Positions 7,436 through 17,700 of a DNA stretch of 63,587 bases are shown here, piece after piece. This DNA comes from Streptomyces sp. TRM68367 (lineage in GTDB: Bacteria > Actinomycetota > Actinomycetes > Streptomycetales > Streptomycetaceae). Below the pieces are notes generated by a model that was not told the DNA's origin, did not search any database, and was given only the letters and a program-made list of their open reading frames with translations. How positions within the stretch are numbered: the first letter of the stretch is position 1; every line of letters begins with the position of its first letter. Where the stretch lies: contig NZ_JACTVI010000047.1 in NCBI RefSeq assembly GCF_014495685.1, forward strand, positions 1 to 63,587. The letters are read 5' to 3'. The position numbers were made by a program, and so were the translations under genes.

Positions 7436-8972
7436 GGCCCAGCAGCGGGTGCGGACCCGGCTCGTCTGGATCACCGGATTGACCGCCACGCTGAGCATCA
7501 TGCTCGCCCCGGGCCAGGCCCAGGCGAACGACTTCTCCGACTGGTCCTGCAAGAACATCCCGTTCGCGGACAAGGTCTGCAACGTCGTCGAGAAGACGAA
7601 CCAGGCGATCGACTTCGCGAGCGACCCCATGGGGTACATCGCCCAGTTCTTCAACAACGCCGTGACCAGCATCTTCACCCAGATGATGAAGGCTTTGGGC
7701 TCGACCACGCGGATCGACTGGCAAGACCCCGGGTTCCTCAGGACCTACACCATGGCCTTCGCCGCCTCCACGGTGCTGACCGTGATCCTGTGGCTGGTCG
7801 CCGTGGCCAAGAGGGCGATTCAGGGGGTGCAGCCGCTCCAGGCGCTCGGGGAGTCGATCGGTTTCCTCCTCATGTCGGTGCTGGTCTCCGCCTTCGCGCC
7901 GCTGGCGGTCGCCTACACCGTGCGGGTCTTCGACGAGGCCGCGGAGACGATGCTCAAGCCGGTGGCGGGAGACGCCGCCGACATGGTCGTCACCGTCACG
8001 ACGGCAATGCTCGCGCTGATGCAGATCCCCGGCGGCGCGATCATCGTGATCTTCTTCTCCCTCGCGCTGCTGTCGGCCGTGGCCGGCGTGTGGCTGGAGC
8101 TCATCGTCCGCAACGCGCTGATCCTGTCGGGATTGGTCTTCGGACCGACCGTGTTCAGCGGACTGGTCGACCGTGACCTGTGGGGGCACACCAAACGCTG
8201 GTGCGGCGTGATGGCCGCGATCATCGCCTCGAAGTACGTCACCTTCACCGTCCTCGCGCTCGCCACGGGCACGCTCGCCTCCGACTCCCCGAATCCCAGC
8301 CTGGCGCAGTCCTTCGCCACGGTCTTCACCGCGCTCGCGCTGCTGTTCCTCGCCCTCTACATGCCCTTCCAGCTCTCGAAGTTCTTGCCTGCTTTCGGGG
8401 ACGAGGTGCGCGACATGTACGCGGCCCGCGACGACCTCAAGGGCCGGGCCAAGAACGTCGGCAGCCAGGTGGGCGACTCCTACGGAGAACTCAAGTCGCG
8501 CATGGGCGGTGGTGGTGGTGACGGCGGCGGATCCGGCGGTGACGGCGACGGCGGGGAGGCCGAGGCTGCGGACGGCGATGCCCTGAGCGGTGGAGGCGGC
8601 GAGGAGGCCGCCGAGGCGGGGGCGGCCGAGGGCGCAGCTGCTGCGACCGGTGTGGGTGCGGCGGCCGTTGCCGCGAAGGAGGGGGTCGACGAGACCAAGG
8701 ACGAGGCCGAAGCCGCAGTGGAGCGCGGTGTCGACGGGGCAACCGCCGGTCTCGACTCCGATGGTTCCTCGGGTGCTTCGTCGGCGGGCGGCGACTCCGA
8801 CAGCGGGGGCGGTCACACCTCCGGCGGGGCTCCCGGAAGCGCTCCCGATGCCGCAGCCCTGGACAGCGTGACGGCCGGTGGGGGGCCGGTGGATGAGGAA
8901 GGCCCGCAGTCCTGGCCGCCGGAGCCCCCGGACGAGCCGGAACCGCCGCCGCCGGACGAGGAGATGCGCTGA
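7413..8972 (+). CDS. VirB6-like polytopic membrane protein (SCO6881-like)
   Basis: The protein has 519 residues. The ATG at 7413 follows GGGAG and overlaps the previous gene by 23 bp; an ATG at 7425 is an alternative. There is a cleavable signal at residues 15-38 (WITGLTATLSIMLAPGQAQA). About six transmembrane helices span 112-320, the VirB6/TrbL pattern of the channel core. From about residue 365 the sequence is low-complexity Gly/Asp/Ala/Ser, ending in an acidic proline tail (PPEPPDEPEPPPPDEEMR). The architecture and neighbours match the actinobacterial SCO6881 family as I recall it. Confidence 0.75.
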   Translation: MRPRMSAEAQQRVRTRLVWITGLTATLSIMLAPGQAQANDFSDWSCKNIPFADKVCNVVEKTNQAIDFASDPMGYIAQFFNNAVTSIFTQMMKALGSTTRIDWQDPGFLRTYTMAFAASTVLTVILWLVAVAKRAIQGVQPLQALGESIGFLLMSVLVSAFAPLAVAYTVRVFDEAAETMLKPVAGDAADMVVTVTTAMLALMQIPGGAIIVIFFSLALLSAVAGVWLELIVRNALILSGLVFGPTVFSGLVDRDLWGHTKRWCGVMAAIIASKYVTFTVLALATGTLASDSPNPSLAQSFATVFTALALLFLALYMPFQLSKFLPAFGDEVRDMYAARDDLKGRAKNVGSQVGDSYGELKSRMGGGGGDGGGSGGDGDGGEAEAADGDALSGGGGEEAAEAGAAEGAAAATGVGAAAVAAKEGVDETKDEAEAAVERGVDGATAGLDSDGSSGASSAGGDSDSGGGHTSGGAPGSAPDAAALDSVTAGGGPVDEEGPQSWPPEPPDEPEPPPPDEEMR

Positions 8973-9003
8973 TGCCCGTCCCGTCGCACGCCCAGGAGTA
9001 GTT

Positions 9004-10503
9004 GTGGCTCGTACCTTCACCTATCCGCGGCCGAGGCCGCGAGGCCTGCTCGGCCGCAAGCTCGAAGCCGATGAGCAGCTCGTCTTGGGAGCGGGCTTCG
9101 TCGGCGGACTCCTCGCTGCCGGGATCCTCGGCGGCATCCTGCTGAAGATCGTCGGCTTCGTGCTGATCGCGGGAACCTGTGCCTGGGCCACTCTGGCGCC
9201 GCACAAGGGGCGCACCTACGTCCGGTGGTTCGAGATCAACCGGACTTACAAGAAGCTGCTGCGCGACGGCTCGCTGTTGTACAGGTCCAGGGCGCCGTAC
9301 GCCGGCCGGTACGCGGACGGCCGCCGCGTCCCCATCGACGTCCCGGTCGGCGTTCCCCGGAACATGCAGTGGATCACAGCCCGCACCGCGTTCGGCGAGA
9401 TCGCGATCGTGCTGCAGCCGGACGAGCTGATGTTCACGGCCGCCGTCGAGGTCGAGGGCCAGCGCGACTTCGGCAGCCTCGACACCGCGGACAAGGAGGC
9501 CCTGATCCGGGCCTATGAGCACCTGCTGAAGACCACGGCCGACAGCGGCGGGCGGATCCGCCGCCTTCAGTGGATCAGCCGGGTCATTCCCACCGACCCC
9601 AACGCCCACGCCCGGGACGCCGCCGAGCGCCGGGACAAGAACAGCCCGACGGCGCTGCAGCAGTCCTACGACGAGCTGATCCGGCGCGTCGCCGTCACCG
9701 CGGAAGACCGCCGGCTGCTGCTCGTGGTGGGCATCCCCTACACCCCCGACCTGGTCGCCGAGGCCCGCCGCTACAACACCCTCCACGAGGGCTACGCGAT
9801 CACGCTCGGGCAGGAGATCGAGAGCTTCATCCGGACGCTGGGACGCGGACAACTGCGCCACGTCCGCAACCTCGACGAAGCCGGTCTCGCCTCCTACCTG
9901 CACCACTCCTACGACCCCAGTCACTGGATCGACGACACCGCCGGGATGGACCGGGTCACCTGCTGGCCCGCCGTCCTCGATGCCCGCAACAAGAAGTACA
10001 TGGCCTCCCGCAGTTGGGAGACCGCCGAGGACAACTGGTACTCGATGACCGCCTGGGTGAAGGAACTTCCCGTCCTCCCGGTCGGCATCAACTTCCTCGC
10101 ACCCGTCCTGCTCTACGTCCAGGACATCATCCTGTCGGTGTCCGTGGTCATGGACCTCGTCAGCACGGACCAGGCGATCACCGAGGCGATGGCGGACGCC
10201 ACGAACGAGCTGGGCCAGGCGGACAAGAAGGCCGGTCGCATCGAGGACCCGCGGGAGCAGAAGGCCCAGAGCGCCTCGATACGCACCATGCGGGATATCG
10301 CCGACGGCGCGGCGGGCACGCGGCTCACGGCCTGGATCACCGTCACCTCGCCCACCCTCGACGCCCTGCGCCGGGACGCCGACACGGTCCGCGCCGGCGC
10401 CACCCGCGCCGGACTGCGCATGGAGTGGTGCGACGCCGAGCACCACCGGGCCTTCGCCAACACCCTGCCCTTCACCGCCGGACTGCTGAAGGAAGGGCGG
10501 TAG
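9004..10503 (+). CDS. SCO6880-like conjugation protein
   Basis: The protein has 499 residues. The GTG at 9004 has AGGAG 6 bp upstream; the frame is open further back but without coding character. A VirB3/PrgI-like hairpin of two hydrophobic helices lies at about residues 22-62, followed by a large soluble domain. A second hydrophobic stretch is near 360-380 (NFLAPVLLYVQDIILSV). It resembles the SCO6880 family, which sits directly before VirB4 in actinobacterial transfer loci. In many systems VirB3 is a separate small protein or fused to VirB4; here it carries its own soluble domain. Its probable role is anchoring the VirB4 ATPase to the channel. Confidence 0.72.
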   Translation: MARTFTYPRPRPRGLLGRKLEADEQLVLGAGFVGGLLAAGILGGILLKIVGFVLIAGTCAWATLAPHKGRTYVRWFEINRTYKKLLRDGSLLYRSRAPYAGRYADGRRVPIDVPVGVPRNMQWITARTAFGEIAIVLQPDELMFTAAVEVEGQRDFGSLDTADKEALIRAYEHLLKTTADSGGRIRRLQWISRVIPTDPNAHARDAAERRDKNSPTALQQSYDELIRRVAVTAEDRRLLLVVGIPYTPDLVAEARRYNTLHEGYAITLGQEIESFIRTLGRGQLRHVRNLDEAGLASYLHHSYDPSHWIDDTAGMDRVTCWPAVLDARNKKYMASRSWETAEDNWYSMTAWVKELPVLPVGINFLAPVLLYVQDIILSVSVVMDLVSTDQAITEAMADATNELGQADKKAGRIEDPREQKAQSASIRTMRDIADGAAGTRLTAWITVTSPTLDALRRDADTVRAGATRAGLRMEWCDAEHHRAFANTLPFTAGLLKEGR

Positions 10504-10505
10504 CG

Positions 10506-11882
10506 ATGCTGGAGATGCTGCGGCGCCAGACGCAGACCCGGCGACGGGCCGTCCGCTCGACCACCAGCCACGCCTGCGGTCTCTACCCGGCGGTCGGCGC
10601 AGCCAGCATGGACCCCCGCGGCGTGATCATCGGCCGGGAGGCCTACAGCGGCAAGGCCTACATCTACGACCCCTTCGTCCTCTACAACCCGCAGGCCCGT
10701 GTCCGGCTCGCCAGCGGACACGCACTGATCCTGGGAAAGAGCGGATACGGCAAGTCCGCGCTGGAGAAGACCTACGTCCTGCGCCAACTGCGCTTCAAGG
10801 ACAGGAACTTCGCGATCCTGGACGCGCAGGGCGAGGACGGCGCGGGCGAATGGGACGGCATCGCACAGCAGTTGGGCATCACGCCGATCCGGCTCGTCTA
10901 CGGCGCGGGGGACGGCGGCGAAGGGGTGCGGATCAACCCGCTCGATCCGCGGATCCCGGCCGAGCACCAGTTCAAGGTCCTCGTGTCCATGATGGAGATC
11001 CTCACCGGCACGCTCACCTCGCAGACCAAGTTCGCCCTGGCCGAGGCCCACAAAACGGCGACCGCCGCCGCCCGCAAGCAGCAGCGCGTGGCGATCCTCT
11101 CCGACGTCCTGGACGCACTCACCGCCCCGCAGCCGACCCTCCTCGGGCAACAGCCGGTCACACCCGAGGAGTTGACGGAGTGGGGCCAGCCGGCAGCCCT
11201 GGCCCTGGACTCGCTGTGCAACCCCAGCCGGGACCTGGCGGGCATGTTCGACGGCCCGACCACCGAAGGGATCGATCTCGACGCCCGGTTGATCATCTTC
11301 GATCTCACGAAGCTGCCCCGCGAGGGCGAGGCCATGCCCCTGCTGATGGCGGTCATCGGGCCCTGGCTGAGGTTCGGATGGATCAAGCCGGACGACCGGA
11401 TCAAAAGGACTCTGATCGTCGAGGAGGCCTGGCACATCCTCTCCCACCGGCCGGTCGCGCGGCTCTTTGAGGAGCTGGTCCGCTACGGCCGACGCCTGGG
11501 ACTGTCCTTCTGGGCGGTACTGCACCACCTCGGGGATCTGCTGCTGGAGCAGGCCCCGGAAGCGGCGGCCATCCTGAAATTGACGGCAACCCGGGTTCTG
11601 TACCACATGGACCGGGACGAGGCCGAGACCACCGCCGACTACCTGGGACTTCCCGACTGGGCGCGCAAAGCGCTGGCGGACGGGTCCAACGTGTGCGCGC
11701 CCGGACGGGCCATCTGGCAGGTGGGCTCGCGAATCAACCTTGTGGAACATATACGGACAAGGTTGGAGATTCGTCTCACGGACACCAACCGCCGGATGTC
11801 CGAGGGCCCGCGCGAGTCCGCAGACCGCCACGGCCACGCCTCGGCCCCGATTATCCCCCTCCACAAGGGGGCCGCGGCATGA
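10506..11882 (+). CDS. VirB4-type conjugation ATPase
   Basis: The protein has 458 residues. ATG 10506 lies 2 bp after the previous stop, with GGAAGGGCGG upstream. Walker A is GKSGYGKS (77-84). Walker B is LIVEEAW (about 301-307), followed by conserved RYGRRLGLSFWAVLHHL. It is shorter than typical VirB4 (about 800 residues) because it lacks the N-terminal half, whose equivalent may be the preceding SCO6880-like protein. It would hydrolyse ATP to power channel assembly or substrate transfer at the inner membrane. The stop overlaps the next ATG (ATGA). Confidence 0.9.
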   Translation: MLEMLRRQTQTRRRAVRSTTSHACGLYPAVGAASMDPRGVIIGREAYSGKAYIYDPFVLYNPQARVRLASGHALILGKSGYGKSALEKTYVLRQLRFKDRNFAILDAQGEDGAGEWDGIAQQLGITPIRLVYGAGDGGEGVRINPLDPRIPAEHQFKVLVSMMEILTGTLTSQTKFALAEAHKTATAAARKQQRVAILSDVLDALTAPQPTLLGQQPVTPEELTEWGQPAALALDSLCNPSRDLAGMFDGPTTEGIDLDARLIIFDLTKLPREGEAMPLLMAVIGPWLRFGWIKPDDRIKRTLIVEEAWHILSHRPVARLFEELVRYGRRLGLSFWAVLHHLGDLLLEQAPEAAAILKLTATRVLYHMDRDEAETTADYLGLPDWARKALADGSNVCAPGRAIWQVGSRINLVEHIRTRLEIRLTDTNRRMSEGPRESADRHGHASAPIIPLHKGAAA

Positions 11883-13696
11883 TGCCGAAAGCCGCCACCC
11901 CGAAGACCGCGGCACGCCTGCGCCTCGGGCGCGACACAGTGTGGATCATCCCGCTGATCGCGGCGTTTGTGCTCACCGCACTGCTGTGGCTGACCGCGCT
12001 GATGTCCGGAGCCCTGGCTCACGGACGGCCCGCGTCCATCACCTGGGACTCGGCGGGCAAGGCGGTCACCGCGGTCTTCCGGCACCCCGGTGACCCCTCG
12101 GCGGCCTGGCCGCGGGACGCAGGTGTGGCCGGTCCCTTCGTGTTCTGGCCCACCTTCCTCGTGCTGCTCGCCGCAGCCGTGTGGGGCACGTGGAAGACGT
12201 ACTGGTGGTGGAAGCACCGGGGTGCCGACGGCGCCGATGGGATGGCCACCCGGGCCCAGTTGGAGAAGGCCATGGGCGAGCCGCAGGCCCTGTCCCGCGC
12301 CGGATCCCTGCGTCCCGCACTCGCCGAACAGAACCCCAAGGCCATCACCATCCGCGACGTCGCCGTCTACATCGGAAGCGCCGACCCCACGGACATCCCT
12401 CTGTGGATCACGATCGAGGAATCGATGATCCTGGTCGCCCCGCCGCGCGAGGGGAAGACCTCCCAGATCATCCTCCCGGAGATCCTCGAATTCCGTGGAA
12501 CGGTCCTCGCCACCAGCAGCAAGACCGACGTCCTCTACAACACGGCACTTCTGCGGCAAGAACACGGTCCCGTCTGGGTTCTGGACCCCACGGGACTGTC
12601 CGGCTGGCCGAATCAGCTGCGCTGGCCCTTGACCGCAGGATGCGAGGAGTACCAGGTCGCGCGAAAGCGGGCCGAGACCCTCGCGGCAACCACCAAAAGT
12701 GAAGAAGGGACAAAGAATGGCGGTTATTTCGCGCTCAACGCGAAAACCCTTATTACCTGCTGGCTGCATGCCGCAGCCCTGCACAAGCGTCCGGTTCTCG
12801 ACGTGCTGGCCTGGGCGACGGACCCGGACAACCGCGAGGCGGTCGACCTGCTGGCGGCGAAGGGCAAGCACCTCCTCGCCGCCGCGCTGGCCGGTCAGCA
12901 CGCGGCGGCCGAGGAGGAACGTTCCGCCACCTGGAGGACCGCGGAGCAGAGTTTCATCGCGCTCTATGACGAGAAGGTCGCGGAGATCTTCGCTCCCCAG
13001 GGGGACGTGGAGGTCTTCGACATCGAGACCTACCTGCGGCGGTCCGGAACCCTGTTCCTGATCGGTGAGGACGAAGAGGGAAGCGCCTTGGCCCCGCTGA
13101 ACGCGGCTTTCGCCAAAGCGATGTTCGACACTGCCAAGAGGGTTGCCGCCCGCAGTCCCAACGGCCGTCTGCCGATTCCGCTGGGCTGTTTCCTGGACGA
13201 GCTGGCCAACGTCGCGCCATTGCCGGAAATACCGAGCCTGATGAGCGTCAGCGGGTCGCAGAACATTTTCATCATGGCCGTGCTGCAGGGCTATGCCCAG
13301 GCCGAGGAGCGCTGGGGCGCCCTGGGGGTCCGGAAAATGTTCGCCAGCGGCACTGTGAAGGTTTTCCTGGGCGGTATCTCGGATCCCGAGGAGCTGAAGT
13401 CCTACAGCTCTCTCGCGGGTGAATTCGACGAGGACGTGGAGACCGTCTCCGACGACGGGGACCGGGTCTCGGTGTCCACGTCGGTCCGTCGTCGAGCGGT
13501 CGTTGAGCCGGCCACGATCCGGATGATCCCGGAACGCGGCGGGATGGTGTTCCACCGCCGCACCCCCGCCACCCTCGTGACGTTCGTCCGGGCCCACGAG
13601 GGGCCGCGGGCGGCGGAGATCAAGGATGCCACGCGCCGGGCGCACGAGATGGTCGAGGACCGCGTCCGCCTGGAGAAGGCGGGCGGCCATGGCTAG
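11879..13696 (+). CDS. VirD4/TraG-type coupling protein
   Basis: The protein has 605 residues. ATG 11879 overlaps the VirB4 TGA; ATG 11882 is an alternative. Transmembrane helices lie at about 20-45 and 85-105 with a loop between, as in T4CPs. Walker A is APPREGKTSQ (187-196). Walker B is LGCFLDELAN (435-444). The all-alpha domain lies between them, and a TraG-like SGSQNIFIMAVLQGYAQAEERWG segment follows. It would recruit the relaxase-DNA complex and pump DNA into the channel. It overlaps the next gene by 8 bp. Confidence 0.92.
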   Translation: MMPKAATPKTAARLRLGRDTVWIIPLIAAFVLTALLWLTALMSGALAHGRPASITWDSAGKAVTAVFRHPGDPSAAWPRDAGVAGPFVFWPTFLVLLAAAVWGTWKTYWWWKHRGADGADGMATRAQLEKAMGEPQALSRAGSLRPALAEQNPKAITIRDVAVYIGSADPTDIPLWITIEESMILVAPPREGKTSQIILPEILEFRGTVLATSSKTDVLYNTALLRQEHGPVWVLDPTGLSGWPNQLRWPLTAGCEEYQVARKRAETLAATTKSEEGTKNGGYFALNAKTLITCWLHAAALHKRPVLDVLAWATDPDNREAVDLLAAKGKHLLAAALAGQHAAAEEERSATWRTAEQSFIALYDEKVAEIFAPQGDVEVFDIETYLRRSGTLFLIGEDEEGSALAPLNAAFAKAMFDTAKRVAARSPNGRLPIPLGCFLDELANVAPLPEIPSLMSVSGSQNIFIMAVLQGYAQAEERWGALGVRKMFASGTVKVFLGGISDPEELKSYSSLAGEFDEDVETVSDDGDRVSVSTSVRRRAVVEPATIRMIPERGGMVFHRRTPATLVTFVRAHEGPRAAEIKDATRRAHEMVEDRVRLEKAGGHG

Positions 13697-14297
13697 CGGC
13701 TTCGAGGACATCTTCGCCGAACTCACCAACATCAACGCAGAGCAGGTCCTGCTCAGCGAGCGCGTCAAGTTGCTGGAGGAGCAGCTGTCGGCCACCGGTA
13801 CGTCCGGCGACGGGGACGCGGACGGCGAGCGGGAGCGCCCGGCCGGCGAGCCGGTGCGGTGGCACGAACTTGCCGCCGAGCAACATGCCGTGCTCTGGCC
13901 GCAGTTCGTGTCCTGGGTGATCTGGGCGGCCGACCGCTACGAGATGACCACCGATCAATTGCCGCGCCAGTGCTGGTGGAAACACGGCGCGGTCGTCGAG
14001 GAACTCACCGCCTTGTGGACGTCCCACGAGTCGGCGTACGCGAGCGGGGAGGACGGCGGCTCGGCGCCCTACCTGTGGCAGGACGCCCTCGCCCGTGCCC
14101 TGGAGCGCTTGGGCCGGTTCTGGCTCGGCTCCTGCCGCAACGGCCAGCACAAGGCCCGCCACCGCGATGCCGTCTGGAGCGGAGATGCCGAATACCTGGC
14201 CGTCCTCCTGGCCGCCGGAAACCGCGAGACCGACGGCAATCCCCTCGGGCCGAGCCACGTGGAGCCGCCGGAAGACGACGAGGACGGCAGTGCATGA
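13689..14297 (+). CDS. DUF4913-like protein
   Basis: The protein has 202 residues. ATG 13689 overlaps the coupling-protein stop. Residues 1-35 are a coiled coil (NINAEQVLLSERVKLLEEQL), then an acidic linker. Residues 60-170 carry the Trp/His-rich pattern of DUF4913 as I recall it: FVSWVIWAADRY, CWWKHGAVVEELTALWTSHE, LGRFWLGSCRNGQHKARH. The function of this family is unknown. It is common in actinobacterial mobile elements next to coupling proteins. It lacks a signal or membrane helix and is probably a cytoplasmic accessory to the coupling protein. Confidence 0.75.
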   Translation: MASGFEDIFAELTNINAEQVLLSERVKLLEEQLSATGTSGDGDADGERERPAGEPVRWHELAAEQHAVLWPQFVSWVIWAADRYEMTTDQLPRQCWWKHGAVVEELTALWTSHESAYASGEDGGSAPYLWQDALARALERLGRFWLGSCRNGQHKARHRDAVWSGDAEYLAVLLAAGNRETDGNPLGPSHVEPPEDDEDGSA

Positions 14298-14319
14298 CGA
14301 CACCACACGGGAGCCCATC

Positions 14320-14646
14320 ATGATCATGAACAGGTACGGGCGCACGGCCTTCACCTACTGGCGAGAGCATCTGCCGCACCGGTACGGGACGCTGCCGGAT
14401 CCCCTGGCCTACTTCACCCAACTCGGGATCGCGGTCGAGCGGCAGGCCGGGGAACTGCGCGACGCGATGGTCCTCGCCGGAACGCCCGCCGACGGCGAGA
14501 CGGAAGAACAGCGGTCCCACCGGATCGCCTGTGTCGGGGACGAAGCCGACCGGGTCGTTCTCCACGAGTTGACACGCCCACCCGCCGCGTTCCCGGACGG
14601 CACCATCCCCGTCCGCGGCATCGCCGTGCCGTCGTCCCCCTCCTAG
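14320..14646 (+). CDS. Small MNRYG-type protein, copy 1
   Basis: The protein has 108 residues. ATG 14320 has GGGAG 6 bp upstream. An upstream GTG at 14290 is in frame. The N-terminus (MIMNRYGRTAFTYWREHLP...LPDPLAYFTQLG) is clearly related to the gene at 14936-15208 (MNRYGEQAMTHWKEHKP...LENPEEFFTALG), giving two paralogues within 700 bp. The fold looks all-alpha, and both precede or overlap the giant gene. I do not recognise a named function. A role as a small partner or regulator of the giant protein is inference from repeated placement. Confidence 0.7.
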   Translation: MIMNRYGRTAFTYWREHLPHRYGTLPDPLAYFTQLGIAVERQAGELRDAMVLAGTPADGETEEQRSHRIACVGDEADRVVLHELTRPPAAFPDGTIPVRGIAVPSSPS

Positions 14647-14727
14647 CCACCGGCCCGCCAGCCGCACGCGCCCCGCGGCTCTGGGCCCCCATCCACGCAT
14701 CTGCCTTTCGCACCCTGGGAGCAGGCG

Positions 14728-17700
14728 TTGAGTACACCGCAGCCGCCCGCCGACGACCATCCGACCAACAACGCCGACGGCTTTCTGCCCGGCCTGGACT
14801 TCGACGCCCAGGCGCTTCGGGGGCCGGGCCGAGCCCCAGCACGCCCGGATGATCCGTTGGCGGGAGAGGATGAGACGGGGCGCCCCGCCCCGTCCACCAG
14901 GTCCAACAGTGCTGAGCAGGCAGGAGAGTTCGACCATGAACCGGTACGGCGAGCAGGCGATGACGCACTGGAAGGAGCACAAGCCCCAGGCGTTCGGGGA
15001 GCTGGAGAACCCGGAGGAGTTCTTCACAGCACTCGGGGAGGAGATCTCGACGGAGATCGAGACGCGAGCCCGGGAACTGGCGGGTCAGGAGCCGGACGGG
15101 GAGGGATACCTGCAGCGCCTGCAGCGCCTGAACACCTCCCGTTTGACGGCGGAGGGCGAAGTGCTGCGGGAGAGGGTGCTCCTGGACGTGGAGCCGGATC
15201 AGGAGTAGCACAGCCTGGGCCGCGTACGGAGCGGGAGCGGGTCGCGGCGAACATCGCGGCCGTGCACGTCGTTCTCCGCCTGCGGGCGGAGAACCGGCTG
15301 GCCAACGAGGCCGAGCGGCAGGTGCTCCAGCAGTGGACGGGCTGGGGCGCCACACCGTACCTGTTCGACGAACGGAAGAAGTTCGCCGCCACCTTCGCGG
15401 CCGAACGCGCCCATCTGCGGGACATCTTGTCGGAGGACGAATACGCCAAGGCCCGCTCCTCGACCCTGAACGCCCACTACACCGATCCGGCCTACGCCCG
15501 CGTCGTCTGGCAGGCCCTGCAGCAGTTGGGCGTACCGGCCGGAGGGCAACTGCGGGTGCTGGAACCCGGCGTGGGCGCCGGGCGCTTCCTTGCCGATGCC
15601 CCTGCCGACGCCGAGATCGTCGGCGTCGAGGTCGACCCCATCACCGCGGCCGTCGCACAGGCCCTCTATCCGAACGCGCAGATCCTCACCGAGTCCTTCG
15701 CCGACACCCGGCCGCCGGAAGAGGACTTCGATGTCGCGGTCGGCAACGTGCCGTTCGGCAAGTACAAGCTCCGCGACCCCAAGTACAACCCCGGCCGGCG
15801 CCACTCGATCCACAACCACTTCATCCTCAAGAGCCTTGAGTACACCCGGCCTGGCGGCATCGTCGTCCTGATCACCTCTCGCTACACCCTCGACGGCACT
15901 GACGAGGCGCGCGAAGCCCGCGAACAGATGGCCGCAGTCGCTGACCTCCTCGGCGCCGTCCGGCTACCCAGCAACTCCCACCAGGATGCTGCCGGCACAA
16001 ACGTGGTGATGGATCTCCTCATCTTCCGGCGCCGCGGAGAAGGCGAGAGGTCCGCCGGAGCCGACTGGCTGACGGTTGAGCCGACGGTCCTGCCAGGAGC
16101 ACGAAGAGGCGTCGCCCCGCAGCCCATCGAGATCAACAACTACTTCGTCCAGCACCCAGAGATGGTGCTCGGCACACCGAAGGCCGACATCGTCCGATAC
16201 GGCCCCAAGCTTGTTGTTGAGGGTAATCCGCAAGCCGAAGCCGCACTCCGCACAGCCCTGGACCAAGTCGCGCAGCAGGCCCAAGACGCGGGCCGTACGT
16301 TCACCGAGCGCATGGTCTTCCACGGGACGCTGGAGAAATACGACGGGCTGCTGGAGCTCGGTCCCGAAGGTACCTTCACCGAGATCCGCAACGGCCGCCC
16401 CGTCCCGCACGTACCCGCCAAGACACAGGTCCGGGAACTGCGCGAGCTGATCGGCCTGCGCGACATCGCGGTGGCCCTGCTGGATGAGGAGTCGGAGAAC
16501 CACCTCACCACCCCCCGCATGACGCAGCTGAGGGCCGAACTCAACCGCCGCTACGACGCGTACGTGACCCGGTTCGGTCCGATCAACCGCTTCAAGGTCA
16601 ACAACCGCCCCTCCGCCGACGGGACACCCGCCGAGGAAGCGAGCGAGCGCCGGACCTACCCGCGCATGGGCGGGTTCCGCAATGATCCCTTCGCCCCGTA
16701 CGTCTTCGCACTGGAGAACTTCGACGAGGACACGCAGACCGCGAAGAAGGCCGACCTGTTCGCCAAGCGGGTCGTCGCCCCGCCCGAGCCGCTGAAGCGC
16801 GCGGACAGCCCCGAGGACGCCGCGCTGATCTGCTGGGACCAGCACAACGAGATCCGCCTCGACACGGTGGCCGCCCTGCTCGGCCTGGACAGCGAACAGG
16901 CGGCACGCGAGGCGCTGGGCACCCTCGTGTACGACGATCCGGACGGCGGGCTGGTCCGCCGCATGGAGTACCTGTCGGGCAACGTCCGCCGCAAGCTCGC
17001 GGCAGCCGAGCAGGCCGCGGCCAAGGACCCCAAGTACGCCGTCAACGTCGAAGCGTTGAGCGAGGTCATCCCCAGGGACCTGCAGCCCGCCGAGATCGAA
17101 AGCCGGCTCGGCGCCGCCTGGGTCTCCGCCAAGTACGTGCAGCAGTTCCTGCGCGAGATCCTCGAAGACGACGACGTCAAGGTCAGCAATCTCGGCGCCC
17201 GCTGGAGCGTCAAGGGCGGCGACACCGCCAGTCTGCTGGCCCGCACCGTCTGGGGCACCCAGGCCCGCTCGGCTCAGGCCCTGGCCAGCAACCTGCTCAA
17301 CAACCAGGAAATCCTGGTCACCAAGAAGCTGCCCCCCGACGGTCCGACGGTGACCGATACGAAGGCGACGGCGTTCGCCCTGGCCAAGTCCAGGCAGCTG
17401 GACGACCGCTTCCGGATGTGGCTCTGGGAGGACCCGGACCGGGCCGAAACCCTGCTGCGCTACTACAACCACCGCTACAACGCGATCGTCCCCCCGAACT
17501 ACACCGGCGTGCAGATCACCGCCCCCGGCCTGTCCAAGGCCTACACCCTGCATCCCCACCAGAAGGCCGCCGTCGCCCGGATCCGCGCCACCAAGACCGG
17601 CGTCGGGCTCTACCACGGCACCGGCGCGGGCAAGACCCTCGAAATGATCGTCGGCGGGATGGAGCTGACCCGCCTCGGCCTGGCCAAGAAGCCGGTCTAC

